Numbered from the stretch's first letter, positions 51,820 through 60,916 are shown. The stretch: DNA of 64,000 nt from Neolewinella aquimaris (GCF_014197245.1 NZ_JACIFF010000001.1:372001-436000), one strand, 5' to 3'. The notes: a model not told the origin generated them from the sequence alone. Translations and numbers: made by a program.

Positions 51820-53211
51820 TTATTTCGTGAGGTTGGAAGGAGTGATGCTATATCCCGTATCGACGGCAATCTGGGGGTGCTTCTCGGCAAAGGCCGCTGC
51901 CGCTCCCGGAGTGACGGCCGTTTGCCAGAGGTACACCCTGCGTAGGGCGGGGTAGGAAGATAGGTATTCGAAGGTAAAATCTCCCACTTCCGTACCGTAT
52001 AGGTTCAGCGACTCGAGGTGTTCGAGGCGTTTCAGACCGTCGAGCGTCTGCTCTCCCACGCCCGTTCCGGTGAGTCTTAGCCGGTTCAGGTTGGGGAAGT
52101 CGGCTACGATCGCCAGGTCATCGTCGCTTAGCGCCTGTCCGTCCAGGTAGAGGTAGGCAACTTGTTTGCCGGCGGCGGCGGAGAGTTCGCGGAGCGCTTT
52201 GGCATCCACGGTTTTGCCCGGCTGCGGTTTGGCCTCCAGGGCGGGTCCGCCGGGCACCAGATCGGAAATCAGCCAGTTCAGCGATCGCAGTCCTTCCCGC
52301 GTCTGTTCGTCGATCGCGCTTCCCTGCACCGTTTCTACATACTGGCGGGGCCGCAGGTCCAGTGCATAATCGCGCAAAAGCAGGGCCTTCAGGTCGTCGG
52401 GGATATCGCTTACCACCAGGGTACTCAGGGTATCGGCACCGTGGTTGATCCAGTACTCCAGTAACTTTACTTCGGTGAAGGTCATGCGTTCGCCCTGGGG
52501 GGGCATGGCCTTTACGTTCGAGGAGGGAAGCGTGACCCGGTTCACCCACCGGCTGTCCATTGCTTTTCCGGGAACAAACAACGGACCGGAATCGCCTCCG
52601 GCATAAAGTAAGTGGGCGGAATCCATCCGTAGGCCACCGTTCTGTTTGTCTGCATTGTGGCAGCGTACGCACTTGTCGCCGATCACCGGTCGCAGAAAGG
52701 TCCGGTACACGTTAATGCTATCGATATTTACCGCCGACCAGTCCTGCAACACCGCGGTATCCGGCACGTGTCCGGCAAGTTTTTGTACTACGGGCGGTGC
52801 ATATTGAAACAGGTATTCCTCCCCGTGGGTCAGGTTGCCGCCCTGATGGCCGGCGAGAGTGAGTGCTCCGGCGGTCATCAGGCCGTACACCTTGGCCGTT
52901 ATTCCACCGCGGTTCTGTACGTAGCATCCCCCCACGGCCAGTACGGCCACGGCCACTCCCGCCCAGCGGTGCCAGAACAGGGTAGGTCCGCCGTAGCCTC
53001 CCCCCGATGCGAGTAACCAGCCGGCGGTAGCGGCTCCTACGGCGGATGCAGCCCCGAGTACCCAGGCGACCCGGATGGCTGGCCGTACCCGGTCGCCCGG
53101 CCACAACTCCAGCAGGACGGCCAGCAACAGAAACCCGATGGGCAAGTGAACGATTAGCGGGTGGAACCGCCCGAAAAAGAGGGCATAATCAGTAAGTAAG
53201 AGGCTTGGCAT
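51820..53211 (-). CDS. DUF2231/cytochrome c-like/LRR membrane protein
   Basis: A 463-residue protein. The N-terminal DUF2231-type membrane region (FHPLIVHLPIGFLLLAVLLELW, four helices to about 125) is followed by a planctomycete-type cytochrome domain with CVRCHNADKQNGGLRMDS (Cys181, Cys184, His185, covalent haem), VNRVTLPSSNVKAMPPQGERM and LEYWINHGAD. The C-terminal part is a leucine-rich repeat-like beta-helix (PNLNRLRLTGTGVGEQTLDGL, LEHLESLNLYGTEVGDF). Similar PSCyt1/DUF2231/LRR proteins occur in Bacteroidota and planctomycetes with dehydrogenase or sugar-oxidation partners. The substrate is unknown. Confidence 0.8.
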   Translation of the reverse strand: MPSLLLTDYALFFGRFHPLIVHLPIGFLLLAVLLELWPGDRVRPAIRVAWVLGAASAVGAATAGWLLASGGGYGGPTLFWHRWAGVAVAVLAVGGCYVQNRGGITAKVYGLMTAGALTLAGHQGGNLTHGEEYLFQYAPPVVQKLAGHVPDTAVLQDWSAVNIDSINVYRTFLRPVIGDKCVRCHNADKQNGGLRMDSAHLLYAGGDSGPLFVPGKAMDSRWVNRVTLPSSNVKAMPPQGERMTFTEVKLLEYWINHGADTLSTLVVSDIPDDLKALLLRDYALDLRPRQYVETVQGSAIDEQTREGLRSLNWLISDLVPGGPALEAKPQPGKTVDAKALRELSAAAGKQVAYLYLDGQALSDDDLAIVADFPNLNRLRLTGTGVGEQTLDGLKRLEHLESLNLYGTEVGDFTFEYLSSYPALRRVYLWQTAVTPGAAAAFAEKHPQIAVDTGYSITPSNLTK

Positions 53212-53344
53212 AATTCGAGTAGAGTTCACCAGCAAGGTACTGCCCAACCAGGGATTTTGGCCGGACATCCCTACTACGTATCGTTCAAATTAGGCAACGA
53301 ATAAAATGTGGCGGGCATCGGCTGTTTATCTTTACCTTTTTAGT

Positions 53345-53352
53345 TACCTTTG
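53345..53352 (+). promoter_or_regulatory. -7 box of rpsP
   Basis: TACCTTTG (TAnnTTTG) lies 71 nt before the rpsP ATG. A TTTATCTTTACC stretch about 20 nt upstream could be the -33 region or a second start. Confidence 0.6.
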
Positions 53353-53423
53353 CGCCCCGGCAAAACCGGCTGCCCCCTTGCGGGAGTAGGTCGGTCTTCA
53401 ATAACAAACGACAAGTTGTCACC

Positions 53424-54083
53424 ATGCCAGTTAAAATTCGCCTCCAGCGTAAGGGTCGCCGCAAACGCCCTTTTTACCACATCGTCATTGCGGACGCCCG
53501 CGCACCCCGCGACGGTAAGTTCATCGAGAAGATCGGTACGTACAATCCCATGACCGTACCGGCCACCATCGAGCTCGACCGCACCTCCGCCTACGAATGG
53601 CTGATGAAGGGCGCCCAGCCCACCGATACGGTCCGTGCCATCCTCCGCTTCAAGGGAGTACTCTACCGCAAGCACCTCATGCGGGGTGTAGCCAAGGGAG
53701 CCCTGAGCCAGGAAGAAGCCGACAAGAAATTCGAAGAGTGGATCGATACGAAGGAAGGCTCTACCGCCGAACGTCGCGCCGCCCAGGAAAAGAAGGAAGC
53801 GGAATTCCGTGCCGCCGTATCCGGTACACCTCCCCCGCCACCCGAGCCGGAACCGGAGCCCGTCGCTGAGACGGAAACCGCTACCGAAGAGCCGCAGGCC
53901 GAGCCTTCAGCTACCGCTGAGCTGGATGCTGCCCGTGCCGAGACCAATCCCGAAGCAGCCGCCCAGGTCGCCGGAGAGGCTGCCGCCGAGGCCGAGGCAG
54001 CCGAAGCTGCCGGAGACGCACTCGAAGCCGCCAACGAAGGCGAGAACGACGCCGCAACCGGCAACATCGACAAGGAAGTATAA
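53424..54083 (+). CDS. rpsP: 30S ribosomal protein S16 with long acidic C-terminal tail
   Basis: A 219-residue S16. The ribosomal core is at residues 1 to about 85 ([60 protein letters not shown]). A charged helix and then a tail of about 90 residues of Pro/Glu/Ala ([34 protein letters not shown]) follow. Bacteroidota S16 usually has some extension, but this one is unusually long and acidic. Typical rpsP-rimM-trmD-rplS neighbours are missing; the next gene, on the opposite strand, is a class IV aminotransferase. Confidence 0.95.
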   Translation: MPVKIRLQRKGRRKRPFYHIVIADARAPRDGKFIEKIGTYNPMTVPATIELDRTSAYEWLMKGAQPTDTVRAILRFKGVLYRKHLMRGVAKGALSQEEADKKFEEWIDTKEGSTAERRAAQEKKEAEFRAAVSGTPPPPPEPEPEPVAETETATEEPQAEPSATAELDAARAETNPEAAAQVAGEAAAEAEAAEAAGDALEAANEGENDAATGNIDKEV

Positions 54084-54106
54084 TTTTCTTTCCAACTCAC
54101 TTAGTG

Positions 54107-54142
54107 AAGCCTCGATCGTGTCCTACGGTCGGGGCTTTGTTG
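54107..54142 (+). terminator. Terminator of rpsP
   Basis: AAGCCTCGATCG (54107-54118) and CGGTCGGGGCTT (54126-54137) form a 12-bp stem with two G-U pairs and a 7-nt loop, followed by TGTTG. It lies 23 nt after the rpsP stop and just before the convergent aminotransferase stop. Confidence 0.7.
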
Positions 54143-54144
54143 TG

Positions 54145-54957
54145 TCATGCGTAGGACTCCCAGGCCTCCATCAATGTTAGGGTCACCGGCCCCACCGGTT
54201 TTTTGGTCCGGTCGATGGTGCCGATGGGCATGGGCCCCTTGATGGTACTACAAATGATGGCCTCGTCTGCGTTCCTGAATTCCTCCTCACTCACCCGGCG
54301 CTGTTCACAGGGTATTCCGAGGCGCTCTGCCAGTAGGATCAGGTGCTTGCGGGTAATGCCTAGTAGAATATCGTCGACCGGAGCTACCAGGGTGCCTTCC
54401 TGCACGATCATCACATTGGAGCGGTCGCTCTCGCGGACGTTCCCCGCGCGATCGACGTACACAGGATAGTCCGCCCCCATCGCCCTGAGCAGCGGCTTGA
54501 TGCGGATGCCCTCGATGTAGTCGATCGATTTGACTTCCGGCAGCTGTCGTTCGTATCGGTGCATCATCACCAAGCAGCCGGTCAGGTAGGCCGTATCCGG
54601 CGGTGGCTTGTGTGCATTCGGTAGGGCAAGCAGGTTGGTTTCACGGGGCGTATATCCGTCATCGGCGTAGCCACCGGTAAGAATGAGTCGCATTCCGCCA
54701 TCGCCTCCGCCGTTCCGTTCGATCAGTTCACCGATGATGTTCCTTAGCTCCTCATCCGTTTGGGGCAAGTCAAGATGGAGTCCTGCCGCGCTCCGGCGAA
54801 ACCGGGCAAGGTGGTCCTCAAGGAACCTGGGCGTGCCGTTGCTGTAGCGGAAATAGTCAAACGCGGCATACCCCCGTAATATACTGAGGTCGGAGACGTG
54901 CAGGGTGGCGTCCCGCATCGCCGTAAATTTGCCGTTGACGTATACTTGGTCGAGCAT
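54145..54957 (-). CDS. Class IV PLP aminotransferase (BCAT/ADC lyase-like)
   Basis: A 270-residue fold-type IV PLP enzyme. It starts MLDQVYVNGKF; the cofactor lysine is in EVKSIDYIEGIRI, the phosphate loop in GNVRESDRSNVMIV and DILLGITRKHLILLAERLGI, and CSTIKGPMPIG follows. Branched-chain aminotransferase, D-amino-acid transaminase and aminodeoxychorismate lyase share these features, so the reaction is not settled. I chose ATG 54957; the track's longer ORF covers part of dapF. It begins 2 nt after the dapF stop. Confidence 0.85.
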   Translation of the reverse strand: MLDQVYVNGKFTAMRDATLHVSDLSILRGYAAFDYFRYSNGTPRFLEDHLARFRRSAAGLHLDLPQTDEELRNIIGELIERNGGGDGGMRLILTGGYADDGYTPRETNLLALPNAHKPPPDTAYLTGCLVMMHRYERQLPEVKSIDYIEGIRIKPLLRAMGADYPVYVDRAGNVRESDRSNVMIVQEGTLVAPVDDILLGITRKHLILLAERLGIPCEQRRVSEEEFRNADEAIICSTIKGPMPIGTIDRTKKPVGPVTLTLMEAWESYA

Positions 54958-54958
54958 G

Positions 54959-55753
54959 CTAAATGGTAAAGGTTCCTTCGAATACCAGCTCCGCCGGACC
55001 GATGAGTCTAAGGTGACGGTACTGTGTCCCGTATCGCTCCCCGGTAACGGAAAGGTTTCCACCCTTCGCGCGCACCTTGATGCGAAACGGGCCGTCGGTT
55101 GTGCCGCCCCGCCGGTGGAGGTGACCGACCACGGCCGCAGTGACACCGGTTCCGCAGGCGAGCGTTTCGTTCTCTACGCCCCGTTCGTAGGTGGCCAGCT
55201 CCAGTCCCTCGGGGGTCTCCCGAACGAAGTTGACGTTGATGCCCGCTTCGCGGAAGAGAGGGGACTGCCGGATGGTTCTGCCGTTGGTGACAACATCGAC
55301 ATCATCCAGATCGTCAACGAACTTCAGATAGTGGGGCGAACCGGTGTCCAGCACGAGGTCACCGTCCAGTTCACGAATTTCCGTTACATCGTTCATTTCC
55401 AGGGACACCTCACCCGCAGGCGTGACCGTAGCTTCGTGGGGCCCGTCGACGGCTAAAAACTTGTAGACTTCGCGATCGATACCCAGATCGGCGGCAAAGC
55501 GCACGATGCACCGTCCGCCGTTGCCGCACATGGTGCTGCGTCCGCCATCGGCATTGAAGTACACCATCTCAAAATCGTATTCCGCATCCGCTTGTCGGAG
55601 GAGCATCAGGCCGTCGGCGCCAATGCCGAAGTGCCGGTCGCAGAGCCGCGCGATGGTGGGGCGGTCCAGCTTGTCCACGAGGGTACCCCCACGATCGTCT
55701 AGTAGAATAAAATCATTGCCGGCACCCTGGTATTTGCGGAAGTTGATTTCCAT
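54959..55753 (-). CDS. dapF: Diaminopimelate epimerase
   Basis: A 264-residue DapF that converts LL- to meso-diaminopimelate for peptidoglycan and lysine. The two catalytic cysteines are in NADGGRSTMCGNGGRC (Cys76) and ENETLACGTGVTAAV (about Cys201-216 region). Entry segment MEINFRKYQGAGNDFILLDDR is typical. It overlaps the upstream small membrane protein gene by one base and is followed directly by the aminotransferase. Bears on the aspartate pathway begun by the kinase at the window's left end. Confidence 0.96.
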   Translation of the reverse strand: MEINFRKYQGAGNDFILLDDRGGTLVDKLDRPTIARLCDRHFGIGADGLMLLRQADAEYDFEMVYFNADGGRSTMCGNGGRCIVRFAADLGIDREVYKFLAVDGPHEATVTPAGEVSLEMNDVTEIRELDGDLVLDTGSPHYLKFVDDLDDVDVVTNGRTIRQSPLFREAGINVNFVRETPEGLELATYERGVENETLACGTGVTAAVVGHLHRRGGTTDGPFRIKVRAKGGNLSVTGERYGTQYRHLRLIGPAELVFEGTFTI

Positions 55754-56028
55754 TATTGCTGACGCTTGCTGCGAATGGAGTCCTGCGCGGCCCGTTCGCG
55801 AGCGGCCTTTTCCTGGTGATACTCCTTGCTTCCCTCCTGCTCCAGGGGGTCATCAAAACCAACCGGTACCGAGAGCGAATAGTGACGGTAAGCGGCCAGT
55901 GCGGCAAGGGCGACAATAAGCACGAGTCCGATCAGCGATACGCGCCAGCCGAAAATGTTGCCGACCGGAGTTTGGTCCGTTGGTGGGGGTGGTTTGTTAA
56001 TCACCGCGTAAAGATAATATCCAACCAT
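55753..56028 (-). CDS. Small single-span membrane protein upstream of dapF
   Basis: A 91-residue protein with one hydrophobic helix (about residues 28-47, WRVSLIGLVLIVALAALAA) and a highly charged C-terminal helix (EQEGSKEYHQEKAARERAAQDSIRSKRQQ). No family is recognised. ATG 56028 is chosen because the longer ORF to 56226 would overlap the start of the divergent HtrA gene. Its stop shares one base with the dapF start, so it is translationally coupled. Confidence 0.6.
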   Translation of the reverse strand: MVGYYLYAVINKPPPPTDQTPVGNIFGWRVSLIGLVLIVALAALAAYRHYSLSVPVGFDDPLEQEGSKEYHQEKAARERAAQDSIRSKRQQ

Positions 56029-56080
56029 CTCTCCGTGATCGGGGGTAACAAATGGGTTGGCCAAGGCGTTGTGATCGACT

Positions 56081-57481
56081 ATGACGACACGTTCGCTCGC
56101 CGTACTGATCAGCGCCTGTTTTTTATCCGCTATGTTCGGGGTTTTCGTTGCCTCGTCCTTGCGGGATGTACCCTCCGTCGAGGACCAGGCAGTCAGCACC
56201 CAGCTCGACGATCTACGGTTGCGCACCTTCGCGAGCAGTTCTCCAACCAGCTTTATCAGTGCTGCGGAGCGGGTGACTCCAGCAGTTGTATTCGTTCGGT
56301 CGTACCTAAAGCGCGACCTGCTCGGTGATCTTCAGGGGGAGCGTACCACCACCGGATCGGCCGTCATCGTCTCCCCCGACGGTTACATTGCTACCAACAA
56401 TCACGTGATCGAAGGCGCCCGGCGCATCCGCATAACCCTGGAGGACCGGCGGGAATTCGATGCCGAGGTAGTCGGCGTCGACGAGAGTACCGATCTGGCA
56501 CTCCTCAAAATCGAAGCCGACGGTTTGCCTAACCTGATGTTCGGCAACAGCGACAGCCTGCGGGTGGGTGAGTGGGTGCTGGCCGTCGGCAACCCCTTCA
56601 GCCTGAACAGTACCGTTACCGCCGGCATCGTATCGGCTAAGGGTCGGAGCATCGATGTACTGGAACCGGACGACCGCATAGAGAGCTTTATTCAGACCGA
56701 CGCGGCCGTCAATCCGGGCAACAGCGGCGGCGCCCTCGTGAATACCGCGGGCGAACTGATCGGCATCAATACGGCGATCATCACCAACAGCGGCCGTCAC
56801 GAGGGATTCGCCTTCGCCATTCCCGGTAACCTGGCCGATCGCGTAATTCGGGACCTCCGCGACTACGGGGAGGTGAAGCGGGCCGTACTCGGTGTCTGGA
56901 TCCAGGGCATCAACGACGCCCAGGCAAAGCAACTGCGCCTGCCTTCCGCCCGGGGCGCCCTCATCACTAACCTCACTCCCGACGGCCCGGCCGCCCGCGG
57001 CGGACTACAGGTGGGCGACGTCATGACCGCCATCAACGGCGTGGAAATCAACTCCAGCCCCGAAATGCAGGAACAACTGAGCCGGTACCGCCCGGGACAA
57101 CGCATACGCGTAACCTACATCCGGCGGGGCGCATCACTGAACCTGAGTATTCTGCTCCGCGACAAGAGCAACCGGCCCGGACAGCTGGTCGGGGAGCGCT
57201 CCGATGACCTACTGCACCAACTCGGATTCGAAGTAAGGGGCCTCACGCCAACGGAATTGCGGCAGTATCCAGAAGGCGGGGTGCGGGTCATATCGATCTT
57301 CCGGCACAGTCCGGCGGAATCCACGAACATGGAAGCCGGGTTCGTCATAACTTCGGTGAACGGCGAAGGGGTAACCAGCCTGGACCGTTTCCTCCGGCTC
57401 CTCCACAAAAACTCCAATCCGCTGCTGGGCGGATTGTACGACGGGTACGATGGGGAATATTTCTATCAGCCCGCTCCGTAA
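56081..57481 (+). CDS. HtrA/DegP-family serine protease with two PDZ domains
   Basis: A 466-residue envelope protease. It has an N-terminal hydrophobic segment (SLAVLISACFLSAMFGVFVA), then a trypsin-like domain with the triad His108 (TNNHVIEG), Asp138 (STDLALLKI) and Ser215 (NPGNSGGALV). The first PDZ begins near LGVWIQGINDAQAKQL (about residue 270); the second (about 375-460) has LGFEVRGLTPTELRQYPEGGV. It degrades or refolds misfolded envelope proteins. It lies divergent from the dapF operon, 52 bp apart. Confidence 0.94.
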   Translation: MTTRSLAVLISACFLSAMFGVFVASSLRDVPSVEDQAVSTQLDDLRLRTFASSSPTSFISAAERVTPAVVFVRSYLKRDLLGDLQGERTTTGSAVIVSPDGYIATNNHVIEGARRIRITLEDRREFDAEVVGVDESTDLALLKIEADGLPNLMFGNSDSLRVGEWVLAVGNPFSLNSTVTAGIVSAKGRSIDVLEPDDRIESFIQTDAAVNPGNSGGALVNTAGELIGINTAIITNSGRHEGFAFAIPGNLADRVIRDLRDYGEVKRAVLGVWIQGINDAQAKQLRLPSARGALITNLTPDGPAARGGLQVGDVMTAINGVEINSSPEMQEQLSRYRPGQRIRVTYIRRGASLNLSILLRDKSNRPGQLVGERSDDLLHQLGFEVRGLTPTELRQYPEGGVRVISIFRHSPAESTNMEAGFVITSVNGEGVTSLDRFLRLLHKNSNPLLGGLYDGYDGEYFYQPAP

Positions 57482-57496
57482 CCGTTCGCTGCGGGC

Positions 57497-57504
57497 TAAC
57501 TTTG
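57497..57504 (+). promoter_or_regulatory. -7 box of the class I aminotransferase
   Basis: TAACTTTG (TAnnTTTG) lies 16 nt after the HtrA stop and 70 nt before the aminotransferase ATG at 57575. Confidence 0.5.
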
Positions 57505-57574
57505 TGGTCGGCTTTGCACTTAACCCGTCCGGCCCGCTCCCGCGCTCCGCCGCCCGCACAAAACCTACAAGCCA

Positions 57575-58813
57575 ATGCCCGAGGTATCAAATCGGTCCCA
57601 GACTGTCCCGCTTTCCCCCTTCCGCAAACTTATTCCGCTTGCGGACCGTGCCCGGGCGAACGGTAAGCACATATACCACCTGAATATCGGGCAACCCGAC
57701 ATCAAGACTCCCCCCGCCGCGGTGGAAAAATTTCGTCGCCTGCCGTGGGAAATTCTCGATTACAGTCCGAGTAATGGAATCGATTCCTACCGGGAAGCAC
57801 TGCGCAATTATTACGCCCGCTTTGACGTGGATCTCGGAGCCGACGAGATCATGGTCACTACCGGTGGCTCCGAAGCCATCCTGTTCTTTATGCTGGCCTG
57901 CCTCGATCCGGGAGACGAGATCATCGTGCCGGAACCTTTCTACGCGAATTACAACGGCTACGCCCACATCGCCGACGTGCGCGTGGTGCCCATTACGTGC
58001 CACATTGAAGATGGCTTTGCCCTTCCGTCAGCCGATAAATTTGCGGGAAAAATTACGGAGCGCACCAAGGCGATCGTGATCACCAATCCCAATAACCCGA
58101 CGGGGGCGTGCTATACCCGCGACGAGCTGGAACGCATGTCCGAGATCGTCAAGGATCACGACCTGTTTCTCTGCGTCGACGAGGTGTACCGGGAGTTCTC
58201 CTACGATGCCCCCCTGCAATCGATTCTGCAACTGCCGGGACTGGAAGACCACGCCATCGTAATCGATTCGGTCTCCAAACGATACAGCGCTACGGGTGCA
58301 CGGGTGGGCGCACTGGTCTGCCGCAACCTCAGTGTGCGCGAATCCGTAGATCGCTACGCTAAACTCCGACTGAGTCCCCCCGGACTCGGCCAACGCCTCA
58401 GCGAACTCATGCTCGAAGACGACGGTCCCTACCTGGCCGGGGTCAAGGAAGATTACGGCAACCGCCGGGATGTCGTCTACCGTCGGCTTCAGGGGATGCC
58501 GGGAGTGTTCGCCACCCAACCCGGAGGTGCTTTTTACCTTTTTGCCCGCTTCCCGATATCGGACAGCGAGGACTTTTGCCGGTGGTTGCTCGAAGAGTTT
58601 GAATACAAGGGGTCCACGGTAATGCTAAGCCCCGGACCTGGCTTTTATGCTACACCCGGTTTGGGAAACGCCGAATGCCGTATTGCGTACGTGCTCAACG
58701 TAGATGACCTCGAGTCGGCAATGGATTGTCTGGAAGAGGCCCTGCGGATTTATCCCGGCCGCACCGAGGGTTCTTCAGTCGCGGTGGCGGATCTGTCCCG
58801 CGACCTTGGCTAG
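57575..58813 (+). CDS. Class I/II PLP aminotransferase (aspartate aminotransferase-like)
   Basis: A 412-residue fold-type I aminotransferase. Seen: LNIGQPDIKTPPAAVEKF, YSPSNGIDSYREAL, VTTGGSEAILFFMLACLDPGDEIIVPEPFY, NPNNPTGACYTRDEL, CVDEVYREFSYD, and the PLP lysine Lys235 in DSVSKRYSATGARVGAL. Length and motifs fit the AAT I gamma/beta subfamilies (aspartate, or broad-specificity). The 3' end overlaps the antisense SGNH lipoprotein gene by 39 nt. Confidence 0.9.
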   Translation: MPEVSNRSQTVPLSPFRKLIPLADRARANGKHIYHLNIGQPDIKTPPAAVEKFRRLPWEILDYSPSNGIDSYREALRNYYARFDVDLGADEIMVTTGGSEAILFFMLACLDPGDEIIVPEPFYANYNGYAHIADVRVVPITCHIEDGFALPSADKFAGKITERTKAIVITNPNNPTGACYTRDELERMSEIVKDHDLFLCVDEVYREFSYDAPLQSILQLPGLEDHAIVIDSVSKRYSATGARVGALVCRNLSVRESVDRYAKLRLSPPGLGQRLSELMLEDDGPYLAGVKEDYGNRRDVVYRRLQGMPGVFATQPGGAFYLFARFPISDSEDFCRWLLEEFEYKGSTVMLSPGPGFYATPGLGNAECRIAYVLNVDDLESAMDCLEEALRIYPGRTEGSSVAVADLSRDLG

Positions 58814-59506
58814 CAGTACCTCACTTACCCAGCGATTATACTGTTGCCCGCTGGGGTGCAATCCATCGCTGGCCACGAGGTCCGGATCCGTGAGGCCGTC
58901 CCGTGAAATGGGCGTGATGTCGTAAAACGGAATACCGTAGCGGCTACAAATTGCGCTGGCCGCCTCGTTAAACGCATCGATATCCCTGCTTACCTCTTCC
59001 CGGCCGCCGCCGAAGGGCGTGTAGGCGTAATCGGGAATAGACACTACAAAGACACCCAATGTGTCGCCGCCGGCGTACCCGATGGACCACTGCAGCAGGC
59101 GTTCAAATTGCGGAACGTACGTCTCCACCGAAAAGCCCTGGTACTGATCGTTTACGCCGATGAGCAGGGAAACCAGATCAAAGTCACTACCTGGCTTACC
59201 GGCACTGAGGGCGTTTGCGAGGTTGTCGGTTCGCCAGCCGTTGCGGGCTACGATCTCCAGTGGTTCGACCTTGATGCGTTCCCGGCTCAGCAGTTGATCG
59301 GCCAGTTGAGCGGGCCACCGCTCGCTTGCACTTACGCTGGTGCCGATGGTGTAGCTGTCGCCCAGGGCGAGGTAGGAAACCGTCGTGTCGGGAGTGGCGG
59401 TTCGATCTGGATCATTGCCGGGTAAGGTCATGAAAGTTTCTTCGTCGCTGCATGCAGTGAAGAGCAGCAGCGCGGTCAGCAGTAGGTTGATCGGTCTAAA
59501 CATCAC
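58775..59506 (-). CDS. SGNH/GDSL hydrolase lipoprotein
   Basis: A 243-residue exported lipoprotein: MMFRPINLLLTALLLFTAC ends in a lipobox (Cys19). The SGNH hydrolase core shows the block I motif YLALGDSYTIG (Ser51 nucleophile), ARNGWRTDNL (block II), SLLIGVNDQYQG (block III) and SDGLHPSGQQYNRW (block V Asp/His). It hydrolyses esters in the envelope; the substrate is unknown. The last 39 nt overlap the 3' end of the aminotransferase gene on the other strand. Confidence 0.88.
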   Translation of the reverse strand: MMFRPINLLLTALLLFTACSDEETFMTLPGNDPDRTATPDTTVSYLALGDSYTIGTSVSASERWPAQLADQLLSRERIKVEPLEIVARNGWRTDNLANALSAGKPGSDFDLVSLLIGVNDQYQGFSVETYVPQFERLLQWSIGYAGGDTLGVFVVSIPDYAYTPFGGGREEVSRDIDAFNEAASAICSRYGIPFYDITPISRDGLTDPDLVASDGLHPSGQQYNRWVSEVLLAKVAGQIRHRD

Positions 59507-59542
59507 CCTACATACGGCAATGGCGGACCGCTGGTTTGTGTA

Positions 59543-60571
59543 CTAACGGTCGTAGCGGTAGGACTTGACGGCATTGACAAAGGCCTTTACTCCGTCGAGC
59601 GGCGTGTCGGGGTAGACCCCGTGGCCCAGGTTTGCGATATGCTTGCGCCCGAATTTGTCTAGCATCCTGGTGGTCGCCGCGGTGATCTGATCGACGGGTG
59701 CGTACAATTGGCAGGGGTCCAGATTTCCTTGTAATACTTTTCCCCTGACCTCGCTGCGGGCCCGTTCCACGTCGGCGATCCAGTCCAGCTGCACAACTTG
59801 GCAATCAAGTGCTCCGATTGCGGGAATGGCGTGGCGGGCATCCTTGGCGAATACGGTTACCGGCGTTTCATCTAGTTCTTTGCAGATCAGATCGATGTAG
59901 CGCAGGCTGAACTCCTGATAGTGTGCGGGGGGGAGCACACCGGCCCAGCTGTCGAAGAGCTGGATGAGATCGGCCCCGTGGCGGACCTTTTCCTTCAGGT
60001 AAGCTGCGGAAGCAATTGCGATGCGTTCGAGGAGTCGGTGACTGAGGGCGGGTTCGCGGTAGAGCATACGCCGGGCCTTGCTGAAGGTTTTGCTGCCGCC
60101 GCCCTCTACCATATAGGCGAAGATGGTCCAGGGGGCTCCCGCAAATCCGATGAGGGGCACCCGATTTTCGAGCCGTCGCTTGGTGGCGTCGAGGGCGTCG
60201 TACACGTAACCGAGGTGGTTCGGAGCATCCTCCGCCGGACGTAGCGCTTCGACGTCGGCCGACGACTGGATCACCTTCGGGAACCTGGGCCCTACCTTTT
60301 CCACCATGGTGTAATCGAGCCCGAGGGCCTCTGGGATCACGAGGATGTCGCTGAAAATGATGGCGGCATCCACGCCGAGCTCGTCAACGGGCTGAACCGT
60401 TACCTCCGCGGCGAGGTCGGGGGTCGATACCAGTTCCTTGAACCCGCTCAGGCTGGCCCGCAGTGCGCGGTACTGGGGCAGAATGCGACCGGCTTGTCGC
60501 ATTAGCCATACGGGGGGGCGTTCGACGGATTCACCGCGGGCGGCCCGGAGGAAAAGATCGTTTTTGTACAT
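59543..60571 (-). CDS. hemE: Uroporphyrinogen decarboxylase
   Basis: A 342-residue HemE. It has [18 protein letters not shown] near the start (substrate-binding Arg region), [54 protein letters not shown] and [18 protein letters not shown]. It converts uroporphyrinogen III to coproporphyrinogen III in haem synthesis. A long intergenic region with REP-like repeats lies upstream. Confidence 0.96.
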   Translation of the reverse strand: MYKNDLFLRAARGESVERPPVWLMRQAGRILPQYRALRASLSGFKELVSTPDLAAEVTVQPVDELGVDAAIIFSDILVIPEALGLDYTMVEKVGPRFPKVIQSSADVEALRPAEDAPNHLGYVYDALDATKRRLENRVPLIGFAGAPWTIFAYMVEGGGSKTFSKARRMLYREPALSHRLLERIAIASAAYLKEKVRHGADLIQLFDSWAGVLPPAHYQEFSLRYIDLICKELDETPVTVFAKDARHAIPAIGALDCQVVQLDWIADVERARSEVRGKVLQGNLDPCQLYAPVDQITAATTRMLDKFGRKHIANLGHGVYPDTPLDGVKAFVNAVKSYRYDR

Positions 60572-60640
60572 GGCCGCGAAAGTAAGGCGGCGGAAGGGGC
60601 TGTGACCGGTGGCGGGCCGTTTTTGACCGAGTATTTACTA
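60572..60640. other. Intergenic stretch upstream of hemE
   Basis: A non-repeat part of the 341-bp gap between the divergent-looking hemE 5' end and the acyl-CoA carboxylase 3' end. It contains TTACTTTCG on the minus strand, a near-match to the -7 consensus, close to the hemE ATG. No gene is seen. Confidence 0.4.
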
Positions 60641-60916
60641 GTAGCGTCGGCTTCAGCCGACAAGCTGTTAGCAAAACGAGTACAGGCAGCGTAACGGCTG
60701 AAGGCCATCCACCGTAGCGTCCACTTCAGTGGACCAGCTGAATACGACGTACGCGATAGCAGCGTGACGGCTGAAGGCCGTTCACCGTAGCGTTGGCTTC
60801 AGCCGACAAGCTTTTAGCAAAACGAATACAGGCAGCGTGACGGCTGAAGGCCGTCGCTACTTAAACATGTATGTCACGTACTCAATAGCAGCGTGACGGC
60901 TAAAGGCCGTCGCTAC
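60641..60916. repeat. REP/BIME-like repeat cluster headed by GTAG
   Basis: Three to four units of about 73 nt in tandem (starting near 60641, 60714 and 60788; a partial unit ends at 60916). Each begins GTAGCGT plus a short hairpin (TCGGCTTCAGCCGA) and ends with a second hairpin (ACGGCTGAAGGCCGT). In the second unit the first hairpin reads TCCACTTCAGTGGA, so both arms changed while pairing was kept. The last two units end GTCGCTAC, the reverse complement of GTAGCGAC, giving inverted REP pairs. GTAG at the hairpin foot is the mark of REP elements mobilised by RAYT transposases. No RAYT gene is in the window. It overlaps the last 4 nt of the carboxylase gene. Confidence 0.75.

Noticed and set aside
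56029-56226. N-terminal extension of the small membrane protein upstream of dapF
   Set aside because: The extra 66 residues lie in the divergent HtrA promoter and coding start and have no conserved character.
60641-60916. Regularly spaced repeats suggestive of a CRISPR array
   Set aside because: The 73-nt units are contiguous and each holds hairpins; there are no unique spacers of constant length, and no cas genes are in the window. REP/BIME fits better.
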